Source: Deltaproteobacteria bacterium (lineage in GTDB: Bacteria > Desulfobacterota > DSM-4660 > Desulfatiglandales > Desulfatiglandaceae). Taken from it: a stretch of DNA of 5,256 nt. The notes beneath the pieces are model-generated. The model had not been told where the DNA came from. It saw only the letters and a list, made by a program, of their open reading frames with translations, and made no database searches. The DNA lies in assembly GCA_019307165.1 (NCBI GenBank), contig JAFDKD010000276.1, positions 1 to 5,256 of the forward strand, in the 5' to 3' direction. How positions within the stretch are numbered: position 1 is the first letter of the stretch; the number at the start of each line of letters is the position of its first letter. Both the position numbers and the translations under genes were made by a program. Positions 1 through 5,256 of this stretch are shown one piece after another.

Positions 1-672
1 GACCCTGCCCACCGCATGGCCATGGACCAGTTGCCGTTGTATGTGGAGGATGTTGTTTCGGCCCAAAAGGACCAGGGGCCCGGGGTGCTGCTGGGCATTG
101 AAACGGACTATTATGAGGGATGCGAGAGGTTCCTGAGGGATTGGATCAATACCTGGAAATTTGACATGATCATCGGATCTGTCCACTATATCGATGCTTG
201 GGGATTCGATAACCCCTCGCAGCGCCAGGTGTGGGCCTCGCTGGATGTGACGGCGGCCTGGCGGACCTACTTCGGTCTCATAGGCCGTCTTGCGGGTACC
301 GGTTTCTACGATGTCGTGGGACATTTGGACCTGCCCAAGAAATTCGGCTATCGCCCGCCGGACAGGACCTTGGAGGAGATGGCAAAGCCTGCGCTCGACA
401 AGATCGCGGGCGCCGGCATGGGCATTGAAATCAACACGGCAGGGTTGAGAAAACCGGTGGGCGAGATATACCCCTCTGCCTTGCTTTTGACACTGGCAAG
501 GGAAAGAGACATTCCCGTCTGCTTCGGTTCCGACGCGCACAGTCCGGAGGAAGTGGGGGCTGGATTTTTAGAGGCCGCTGAGTTGGCCCGGGAATGCGGG
601 TACACGCACTATTTCCGCATCAGCCGGCGGAAAATGCGTCTTGTGCCACTAAAAAATGATCTTTTTGCTTAA
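1..672 (+). CDS. PHP-family histidinol-phosphatase (HisJ/HisK type), 5' end outside the window
   Basis: Predicted cytoplasmic metal-dependent phosphoesterase that would convert histidinol phosphate to histidinol, the penultimate stage of histidine synthesis. The frame is open from base 1, so the gene starts upstream; the ATGs at 16 and 22 are internal. 223 residues are visible, against roughly 260-280 for the family, so about 50 are missing, including the first HxH metal motif. Visible PHP motifs (numbered from base 1) are GIETDYYEG with Glu34, GSVHYID with His62, VVGHLD with His108, GIEINTAGLRKP at 141-152 and FGSDAH with Asp178 and His180. These are the expected metal ligands of the trinuclear site in HisJ-type enzymes. 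No other his gene is in view, and related PHP proteins act on other phosphate esters, so the fold is near certain and the substrate is inferred from HisJ-like motif spacing. The SLOG gene follows 54 bases downstream. Confidence 0.88.
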   Translation, partial: DPAHRMAMDQLPLYVEDVVSAQKDQGPGVLLGIETDYYEGCERFLRDWINTWKFDMIIGSVHYIDAWGFDNPSQRQVWASLDVTAAWRTYFGLIGRLAGTGFYDVVGHLDLPKKFGYRPPDRTLEEMAKPALDKIAGAGMGIEINTAGLRKPVGEIYPSALLLTLARERDIPVCFGSDAHSPEEVGAGFLEAAELARECGYTHYFRISRRKMRLVPLKNDLFA

Positions 673-726
673 CAATCGCCTGATCGGAACTGAAAACTGC
701 CCCGAAATGCAGGGATTGATATCGGA

Positions 727-1524
727 ATGTTGTTTAAAATCATATCGGGAGGACAGACGGGCGTAGACAGGGCCGCCCTTGATGCAGCTATTGACATGGG
801 GCTCGAGCATGGGGGCTGGGTCCCTCTGGGGCGTCGGTCGGAGGCCGGGCCGATACCCGAAACGTATCATGTCAAGGAGACGGCATCGGAAGATTACGCT
901 GAACGGACCAAAAAAAACGTCATCGACTCGGACGGGACCCTGGTCATTTCTCGGAAAAAACTCAGCGGAGGCTCCAGGTTGACGCGCTTGTTGGCCATGG
1001 AGCACGGGAAGCCGACGCTGCATATCGATTTGAGCAATATCCCGGCCTTCAAGGCCGCAGGAAATATCAATGACTGGGTTATAGCCGACAAAATCGGTGT
1101 CCTTAACGTGGCGGGCCCGAGGGCAAGTCAGGACAGCGGCATTTACGAAGCGGCAAGAAACCTTATCAAGGCGTTTCTCTACCTATACCGGATGAAGGCC
1201 CATTCGCCCGATAAGGTGCAAGAAGGCCGTCTTTACCCGAAAACGACTGAGGAGGCGGTGGAGCGACTTATAGCGCAGATGACCCTGAAGGACAAAATTC
1301 GTATGGCGCGAATGGGACAAGATGAACTGGCGTCGCTTTCGGGCTCTCTTGGGGAATACATCGAGAACAGGTTCGGACTGCGCTTCGGAAACCGCCAACT
1401 GCTCGATTCCTGTGATGGTGCTTCTCGAAGGAATAATCCCGATGCGGAGGGCGCATCCACTGTGATCATGCTCATGCTGTGGGAGCGTTTGCGCGAAACT
1501 CACATGATCAGGCGGGTCAAGTGA
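727..1524 (+). CDS. Two-domain protein: YpsA-like SLOG / putative molybdenum carrier domain plus C-terminal DUF6794-like domain
   Basis: 265 residues, no signal peptide or membrane segment, so probably cytoplasmic. Residues 1 to about 155 match the putative molybdenum (MoCo) carrier family, a circularly permuted YpsA-like branch of the SLOG Rossmann-like superfamily. Seen: a nucleotide-binding loop SGGQTGVDRAALDAA (7-21), GGWVPLGRR (29-37), GPIPE (41-45), DSDGTLVIS (67-75), SGG (80-82), GKPTLHIDL (94-102) and NVAGPR (127-132). SLOG proteins bind nucleotide-like or cofactor ligands; binding of molybdenum cofactor is a family label, not shown here. Residues about 169-262 look like DUF6794: LYPKTTEEAV, then LGEYIENRFGL, GNRQLLDSC and an acidic ASTVIMLMLWERL end. 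The ATG at 727 fits the family N-terminus; AGGGA at 711-715 is a distant, weak ribosome site. The gene lies 54 bases after the phosphatase and 36 before the small gene. Confidence 0.87.
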   Translation: MLFKIISGGQTGVDRAALDAAIDMGLEHGGWVPLGRRSEAGPIPETYHVKETASEDYAERTKKNVIDSDGTLVISRKKLSGGSRLTRLLAMEHGKPTLHIDLSNIPAFKAAGNINDWVIADKIGVLNVAGPRASQDSGIYEAARNLIKAFLYLYRMKAHSPDKVQEGRLYPKTTEEAVERLIAQMTLKDKIRMARMGQDELASLSGSLGEYIENRFGLRFGNRQLLDSCDGASRRNNPDAEGASTVIMLMLWERLRETHMIRRVK

Positions 1525-1547
1525 TTTTGTTCCGTCTATCGGCTGCA

Positions 1548-1554
1548 AAGGAGG
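1548..1554 (+). promoter_or_regulatory. Strong ribosome binding site for the 66-residue ORF
   Basis: AAGGAGG, six bases before the ATG at 1561, is an almost perfect Shine-Dalgarno core at good spacing. It is the best ribosome site in the window and the main evidence that the small downstream ORF is translated. Confidence 0.75.
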
Positions 1555-1560
1555 CGGCGG

Positions 1561-1761
1561 ATGTCTTTGGAGAAAACGACCTCAAGGAAAATTATCAAGT
1601 CCAGGTTAGCCATGATGGGAGAAGGGGTCATACCCAAAAAGGAACTTGAAGGCATTACGGATGTACAGCTGAAAATATTTCTGACCGAACCCAACCCGGA
1701 CAAATGGCCCCCGGAACTCTCTCACCTCAAAAAATATGTGCCGGAGGATACGGCGGCATAA
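1561..1761 (+). CDS. Small hypothetical protein, 66 residues
   Basis: I do not recognise this protein. It is soluble-looking, with no membrane segment, no cysteine and no obvious metal site. The first 16 residues are basic (Lys/Arg-rich, with TTSRKIIKSR), followed by GVIPKKELEGITDVQLKIFL, probably one or two helices, and an acidic, proline-rich tail (EPNPDKWPPELSHLKKYVPED). A strong AAGGAGG site six bases upstream and a position 36 bases after the SLOG gene on the same strand support it as a real gene, probably co-transcribed with the SLOG gene. The opposite-strand ORF over the same bases (1606-1830) lacks any such support. The function is unknown; being a partner of the SLOG protein is only a guess from position. 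Confidence 0.7.
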   Translation: MSLEKTTSRKIIKSRLAMMGEGVIPKKELEGITDVQLKIFLTEPNPDKWPPELSHLKKYVPEDTAA

Positions 1762-1841
1762 CACTGCTGTCCGAATCCGGCACAATCGCTGACACCTCTT
1801 TACTTGAAATCTAAACACACTGACGCTCACCCTCGTTTGTT

Positions 1842-1861
1842 ATGGGGACGCTGCCCCCCAT
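1842..1861. terminator. GC-rich hairpin between convergent genes, possible bidirectional terminator
   Basis: ATGGGG (1842-1847) pairs with CCCCAT (1856-1861) around an eight-base loop; inside it, C1849 can also pair with G1853. It sits five bases beyond the protease stop codon and about 80 bases beyond the small gene's stop, where a shared terminator is expected. Neither side has a clear run of T, so it is not a standard intrinsic terminator; it could instead be a 3'-end stabilising hairpin or one copy of a dispersed palindrome. Confidence 0.35.
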
Positions 1862-1865
1862 CTAT

Positions 1866-3149
1866 TCAAGCGGAGACATCAGCGCCCGTGCGGTTCTCGA
1901 CGTTTGCAACGTTAGGGAGTGTTGCCCGCAAAGCCTTTATGCGCTCGAGAATCGGCGGATGGCCGTAATCCAGAAAGACCTTGAGCGGATGAGGTGTGAG
2001 ATTGGATAAATTATCCACGGAGAGTTTCTTGAGGGCGCTGATCAGGGCTTCAGATTTTCGGTAAGTTTTGGCGGTAAATCCATCCGCTTCGAATTCAAAA
2101 CGCCTGGACAACATGTTCCCGAATACGGACAGCGCCCTTTCGATGGGAGCATAGAGAAAGCCGAAGAAGACCAGCCCGGCATAAATGGATGTCCTCTCCA
2201 TTTGAAAGGCTTCGAACAGGCCTGCATTGTTGATGAAAAGAGACAGGATGAAAAACATCAAGCCGGTTGTGGCGACGGCCATCCCCAAGGTCTTATAAAT
2301 GTGCCACTTTTTATAATGCCCCATCTCGTGGGCCAGAATGGACACCAACTCCTCGACCGTGTGCTTTGAAATAAGCGTGTCAAAGAGCACGATCCTTCGA
2401 AATCTCCCAAAACCCGTGAAAAATGCATTGGCCTTGGTGGATCGCCTGGATCCATCCATGGTAAAAAGACCTTTCATCTTGAAATGCATGGATTGGGCGT
2501 ATGCCTCAATGCCGTCCTTGAGTTCGCCGTCCGCCAACGGCTCGAATTTGTTGAAAAGGGGCATGATGACCACCGGGGCGATGAACATCAGAAACACCTG
2601 GAAAAGCGTTACGGCCATCCAGCAGTAAAACCACGCCCAAGGCCCCGCCTTTTGAAATATCCACAGGACCACCGCAAGCACAAGGCCCCCGATGAGCACG
2701 CCCAGGACCCAGCTTTTCAATATATCCTTGATAAAGGTCCCCCACGTTGTCCGGTTGAACCCGTATTTTTCTTCGATAACAAATGTATCATAGATAGAAA
2801 AAGGGAGAGAAATCAGCTGGGAGGCGGCCAGGAGGATACCGGCAAATATCAGGCCCGTCGGGATCATCCCGAGACCGAACCCCGAGGCGATCCGGTCCAC
2901 GGCGTTGAAACCGCCGAGCATCAGAAAGGCGATGGTGAGAGGCGTCAGGATGCTGTCGCGTACGATGCCGAACCGGGTGTTCTCTTTCGTATAGAGTTGC
3001 GACTGCCTGTATTTTTCCGGAGGGTAATATCCTTCAAACTCCTCGGGCAGATCGGTCTTGAGATGCCTCAGATTGAGGGTGTCCACGACAAGATCGAGGG
3101 CATAGCCCCCGATCATGATGGCAAGTATCAGGACGAGGTATGCGTTCAT
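1866..3149 (-). CDS. M48-family membrane zinc metalloprotease, Ste24/CAAX-protease type
   Basis: 427 residues, the normal full length for bacterial Ste24-like proteases. An integral inner-membrane zinc endopeptidase; bacteria lack prenylated CAAX proteins, so it likely cuts membrane or misfolded envelope proteins (inference). The N-terminal M48 domain has hydrophobic segments near residues 3-21, 66-84, 95-115, 146-165 and 172-197. The catalytic part has STKANAFFTGFGRFRRIVLFDTL in essence (237-259), the zinc motif HEMGH (His274, Glu275, His278), two further membrane segments (about 287-306, 320-336) and the third ligand Glu352 in FEFEADGF, followed by HPPILERI (397-404). These agree with eukaryotic Ste24 rather than with the shorter HtpX. 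The ATG at 3149 overlaps the stop codon of the upstream phosphoesterase (ATGA), and AGGGG at 3157-3161 on the minus strand gives a ribosome site seven bases away. No residue of the catalytic set is missing. Confidence 0.93.
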   Translation of the reverse strand: MNAYLVLILAIMIGGYALDLVVDTLNLRHLKTDLPEEFEGYYPPEKYRQSQLYTKENTRFGIVRDSILTPLTIAFLMLGGFNAVDRIASGFGLGMIPTGLIFAGILLAASQLISLPFSIYDTFVIEEKYGFNRTTWGTFIKDILKSWVLGVLIGGLVLAVVLWIFQKAGPWAWFYCWMAVTLFQVFLMFIAPVVIMPLFNKFEPLADGELKDGIEAYAQSMHFKMKGLFTMDGSRRSTKANAFFTGFGRFRRIVLFDTLISKHTVEELVSILAHEMGHYKKWHIYKTLGMAVATTGLMFFILSLFINNAGLFEAFQMERTSIYAGLVFFGFLYAPIERALSVFGNMLSRRFEFEADGFTAKTYRKSEALISALKKLSVDNLSNLTPHPLKVFLDYGHPPILERIKALRATLPNVANVENRTGADVSA

Positions 3150-4315
3150 CGTTGGGCCCCTGTTTTTCGCTGAAACTCGATCAGCGTGACCTCGGGCGGC
3201 GACAGGAACCTCATGGGCGGTCCCCAGGTGCCGGTCCCCCGGCTCACATAAAGGCTGGACTTTCCCGGCAGTTCGTAAAATCCTTGGTGATACGGAAAGG
3301 CCAGCATGACAATCAGTTTAAAGGGAAAGATCTGACCGCCATGCGTGTGCCCGGAGAGTTGCAGGTCAAATTTCCCCAGGCTTTTCTTGTTGACCCTTGG
3401 CTGGTGTTTCAACAGCAGGGTCAAATTCTCCCCGGGAATGCTTTTCAAGATATCCTCCTCAAGGGGAAACGCGGTCATGCCATACCGCCGTGCCGTCGGG
3501 TCGTCCACCCCGACTAGGTTGATCGCGCCGGCCACGGTCACCGCCTCGTTTCGGAGCACCCTGAACCCGGCATCCCGTGTAAAAGACAGCGCTTCCTTCA
3601 GACCCGCGTAAAATTCGTGATTGCCCGTCACCGCATATTTCCCGTAGGGCGCGTCCAGGGCCCTGAACAGGTCCGCCGTCCTGCCCGGGTCGATGAGTCC
3701 CCGGTCGACCAGGTCTCCCGTTGAAAGCAGGAGGTCCGGCTTGAGGCGGGTAATGCATTCAGCGATTTTCTCGGCCAGTTCCCGGCCGGAAATGGCGCTT
3801 AAGTGGACATCCGATATCTGGACGACACGGAGCGAAGGAAGGCGCCGGGGCAGCTTTTCCGTTTCAATGGTAATGATCTCGGTTCGGATGCGACCCGCGT
3901 CCATAACGCCGTAGAGCATAACACCCATGACGGCGATACACGTTGCCACAAAACCGAACAGCGCGGTGGGTCTCGCCTTTGAAAGCCCGGTGGCAAGAAA
4001 TTTCGAAGCCAGATAGAGCAGGCCATCCGCCATATCCACTGCCACGTGTATGGACACGAAAAGAAACAGCGACCCCATCCACAGGTACCCTATGTAGGCA
4101 ATCGCTTTGGAACCCGCGTCCATTCCGGCATGGGCCGACAGATGAACCAGAATAGGGGCAAGCAGGAGGAGCAAAAGGAGGAAGCCCAGCATGACCTTCC
4201 AAAGAGGCGTTATGACAAATGCGTGGGCGACCTTCCAGTAGAAGTAGAAATGGAGCAAGCCGTACAGGCTCAAAAAAACGGCAAGAAAGAGTAGAAAAGC
4301 GCTGAGTGAACGCAT
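3146..4315 (-). CDS. Membrane-anchored calcineurin-like metallophosphoesterase (YkuE/YaeI-like)
   Basis: 389 residues. The N-terminal part carries about four hydrophobic segments (near 5-26, 38-58, 72-92, 119-138), followed by a metallophosphoesterase domain at about 160-380. All the family motifs are present: QISDVHL with Asp169 and His171, TGDLVDRG with Asp201, VTGNHEF with Asn232 and His233, LLKH with His304, and SGHTHGGQ with His323 and His325. Together these form the two-metal site. Relatives with this domain order include YkuE- and YaeI-type enzymes and LpxG-like UDP-diacylglucosamine hydrolases, so a lipid-linked or nucleotide phosphate substrate is possible but not shown. The start at 4315 is limited by a stop codon only two codons upstream in frame and places the first membrane segment at the very N-terminus, but no good ribosome site precedes it. 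Its TGA overlaps the ATG of the downstream protease (ATGA), indicating coupled translation in an operon. Confidence 0.92.
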   Translation of the reverse strand: MRSLSAFLLFLAVFLSLYGLLHFYFYWKVAHAFVITPLWKVMLGFLLLLLLLAPILVHLSAHAGMDAGSKAIAYIGYLWMGSLFLFVSIHVAVDMADGLLYLASKFLATGLSKARPTALFGFVATCIAVMGVMLYGVMDAGRIRTEIITIETEKLPRRLPSLRVVQISDVHLSAISGRELAEKIAECITRLKPDLLLSTGDLVDRGLIDPGRTADLFRALDAPYGKYAVTGNHEFYAGLKEALSFTRDAGFRVLRNEAVTVAGAINLVGVDDPTARRYGMTAFPLEEDILKSIPGENLTLLLKHQPRVNKKSLGKFDLQLSGHTHGGQIFPFKLIVMLAFPYHQGFYELPGKSSLYVSRGTGTWGPPMRFLSPPEVTLIEFQRKTGAQR

Positions 4316-4387
4316 TGATCAGTTAATGGCCATATTGGACACTGCGGGTGCTTTTTTTTTCACTTATGGACCGGCATAGGTTGAATA

Positions 4388-4411
4388 CCGGCCCCCGTCC
4401 ATTTTGGCCGG
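4388..4411. repeat. Inverted repeat over the predicted transcription start
   Basis: CCGGCC (4388-4393) and GGCCGG (4406-4411) form a six-base-pair perfect inverted repeat around twelve bases. On the minus strand it begins right next to the -10 box and spans the likely start point of transcription, near 4405. It could be a repressor operator or simply a GC-rich chance palindrome. No T run follows on either strand, so it is not a terminator. Confidence 0.35.
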
Positions 4412-4440
4412 ATCATAGGCAAACGCCCGGACCATGTCAA
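4412..4440 (-). promoter_or_regulatory. Sigma-70 promoter for the phosphoesterase-protease operon
   Basis: Read on the minus strand, TTGACA (4440-4435) is separated by exactly 17 bases from TATGAT (4417-4412). The -35 box matches the consensus perfectly, the -10 box matches five of six positions and the spacing is optimal. Transcription would start near 4405, leaving a leader of about 90 bases before the phosphoesterase ATG at 4315. The promoter begins two bases beyond the stop codon of the transporter remnant, so it sits in a true intergenic region and points at the operon. This is sequence evidence only. Confidence 0.72.
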
Positions 4441-4441
4441 G

Positions 4442-4707
4442 TTATGACCCGGATCGCGTCGCATATTTCAACTCCCCGGCCGTGTCTCTGGTGGTGGCAT
4501 AGAGGGCGAGCGACGCCAGCACGGCCCCGAGACAGATAAAAAAGGCGGTCTGGTAGGCGTTGCCGCCGGAGGCCGGGGACGCGGTTATGCTTTGAAGAAC
4601 ATCACCCAGGGAATGTATGAAAAAAGGGAGATGAAAAACAGGGAGACGCCGATGCCGAAAACGACCCATCTCCTGTTGACGGTTGACATGTCCGAAGCGT
4701 TCAACAT
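4442..4707 (-). pseudogene. Remnant of a major-facilitator (MFS) transporter gene, internally deleted and frameshifted
   Basis: Two ORFs in different frames read like opposite ends of one MFS permease. From the ATG at 4707 (or 4689) the protein opens with NRRWVVFGIGVSLFFISLF, a typical MFS N-terminus running into membrane helix 1, then ends at 4585. In the -1/+1 shifted frame, from about 4612 down to the stop at 4442, comes GDVLQSI, then GGNAYQTAFFICLG and a hydrophobic stretch ending in TTRDT: the usual pre-helix-12 loop, last helix and charged tail of such transporters. Only about 80-90 residues of an expected 400 or more remain, so roughly ten helices are gone, and the frames change near 4612-4625, next to a run of six T on the coding strand. 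A simple sequencing frameshift cannot explain the missing middle. Alternatives are two unrelated small membrane ORFs. The family call rests on pattern recognition, not on a search. Confidence 0.55.
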
Positions 4708-5081
4708 ATGCCTGCCGGAGCCTGTATGGTTTCCATCCTGAAATGGCCTTATGCCCATAATATTATCTATGGAGGCAATGGACCTTAACGACCCTGTTTC
4801 GCCCACCCCAATTACCGGGCGCTTGCGTGGTCGTCCTTATATCAATTTTGAACTGAAAGGGAAAACAAGAAGCCCCTGTTTCCAGCCTCCGGTCTTTTTA
4901 TGATCGGTATATTTCAGAAGCGCCAATGATGGTGGATCAGCGCCCCTTGAGATCCCGAGGATCACGTGCTAGGGTGCGCCCAATGAAATCCCTGTTCGTG
5001 AAAATCCGGAAAGTGCAAGGCAGATGGCGAGAGTGGAAATCGAGGCAAGGGAAAATGAACTGAACAACAGTAGGGGAGCAT
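4708..5081. other. 374-base intergenic region between divergent units
   Basis: No convincing gene. It holds a 44-codon plus-strand ORF (4769-4903, no good ribosome site), a 26-codon basic ORF (4983-5063) and a 33-codon upstream extension of the transporter remnant's first frame (4806-4708); none has recognisable features. A possible promoter for the downstream hydrolase lies at 4947-4975. A TATGAT at 4899-4904 has no matching -35 box. No RNA gene, riboswitch or repeat family is recognisable. Confidence 0.5.
4947..4975 (+). promoter_or_regulatory. Possible sigma-70 promoter for the MBL-fold hydrolase gene
   Basis: TTGAGA (4947-4952, five of six matches to the -35 consensus), a 17-base spacer, then TAGGGT (4970-4975), a poor -10 box but preceded by TGC as in extended -10 promoters. 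The spacer contains the small palindrome GATCC-CGA-GGATC (4951-4963). Transcription would start near 4982, about 100 bases before the ATG at 5082. The -10 match is weak, so this is only a candidate. Confidence 0.28.
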
Positions 5082-5256
5082 ATGAGATTCGACAAGACTG
5101 GAAAGATAATCGATGATTTTTATGTCCTGGGCAACGCCGGGAACCCGGTCTACCTGTTGGACGGGCCTAAACCGGTCCTTTTCGATTCCGGATTCACGGC
5201 CCTGGCGCCGTGGTACGAAAAGGATATCCGAAAGATACTCGACGGCCGCTCTCCGG
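5082..5256 (+). CDS. Metallo-beta-lactamase-fold hydrolase, N-terminal part, 3' end outside the window
   Basis: 58 codons are visible before the window ends. The start ATG at 5082 is preceded by AGGGGAG (5072-5078), a good purine-rich ribosome site at slightly short spacing. The opening, with FYVLGNAGNPVYLLDG, then PVLFDSGFTAL, is the typical first beta strands of the MBL superfamily: a short strand, an N-P-x-Y-L-x-D-G type turn and the VLFDSG strand that usually carries the conserved Asp/Gly. The diagnostic HxHxDH zinc motif would lie just past the visible end, so the family is inferred from the N-terminus only. No signal peptide is visible, suggesting a cytoplasmic enzyme. The substrate cannot be predicted from this fragment. 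Confidence 0.8.
   Translation, partial: MRFDKTGKIIDDFYVLGNAGNPVYLLDGPKPVLFDSGFTALAPWYEKDIRKILDGRSP

Noticed and set aside
649..1023. 124-codon minus-strand ORF across the phosphatase-SLOG junction
   Set aside because: It is antisense to two well-supported genes, has no recognisable motif and no ribosome site.
1183..1548. 121-codon minus-strand ORF opposite the SLOG gene's C-terminal domain
   Set aside because: The plus-strand frame carries the conserved DUF6794-like pattern; the antisense frame does not resemble a protein.
2484..3173. 229-codon plus-strand ORF antisense to the M48 protease gene
   Set aside because: It lies almost wholly opposite a gene with a full set of catalytic motifs, its product is low-complexity and charged with no domain, and it has no ribosome site. 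It is a shadow of GC-biased third positions.
4352..4360. Run of nine T considered as a plus-strand intrinsic terminator
   Set aside because: No stable hairpin immediately precedes it and no plus-strand gene ends nearby; on the minus strand it is simply the A run in the phosphoesterase leader.
4585..4806. Whole 73-codon ORF as an intact small membrane protein
   Set aside because: The first 33 codons look non-coding, and the hydrophobic part reads as the first helix of an MFS transporter whose last helix follows in another frame, so a pseudogene fits better.
4983..5063. 26-codon basic ORF just before the MBL-fold gene, considered as a leader peptide
   Set aside because: It has no ribosome site, no codon run typical of attenuators and no mutually exclusive hairpins that I can see.
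1..5256. CRISPR array, tRNA/rRNA, insertion sequence, attachment site or defence operon
   Set aside because: I looked for spaced direct repeats, cloverleaf-like segments, transposase or integrase motifs and terminal inverted repeats on both strands and saw none.

Overview
The window (about 55% GC by eye) looks like a piece of chromosome from a Gram-negative bacterium, most likely a sulfate-reducing or related Desulfobacterota (deltaproteobacterial) lineage. This is an inference from the style of the proteins, especially the SLOG (YpsA-like) protein with its C-terminal DUF6794-like domain. No rRNA, tRNA or phylogenetic marker is present to confirm it. I see no insertion sequence, integrase, CRISPR array or RNA gene.

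Layout. (1) Plus strand, 1-1761: the 3' three quarters of a PHP-type histidinol-phosphatase gene, whose 5' end lies outside the window; then a two-domain SLOG / putative molybdenum-cofactor-carrier protein; then a 66-residue protein of unknown function with a near-perfect ribosome binding site. Gaps are 54 and 36 bases, so co-transcription is plausible. (2) 1762-1865: a short convergent spacer with a GC-rich hairpin. (3) Minus strand, 4315 down to 1866: a membrane-anchored metallophosphoesterase followed by a Ste24-type (M48) membrane zinc protease. The two genes overlap by ATGA and are probably translationally coupled. A textbook sigma-70 promoter (TTGACA-17-TATGAT, minus strand, 4412-4440) lies upstream of the pair. 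(4) 4442-4707, minus strand: what looks like the wreck of a major-facilitator transporter gene, with only the first and last membrane segments left and in different frames. (5) 4708-5081: a long non-coding stretch. (6) 5082-end, plus strand: the start of a metallo-beta-lactamase-fold hydrolase gene, cut by the window edge.

How the genes work together: the clear functional unit is the metallophosphoesterase-protease pair, two metal-dependent membrane hydrolases made from one message, which suggests an envelope maintenance role. The histidinol-phosphatase is not next to other his genes here, so its substrate is less certain than its fold. The SLOG protein and the 66-residue protein form a possible second unit with no known function. 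I found no convincing new defence or mobile system. The most unusual items are the transporter remnant, the SLOG-DUF6794 fusion with its small partner, and the promoter/leader arrangement ahead of the phosphoesterase-protease operon.
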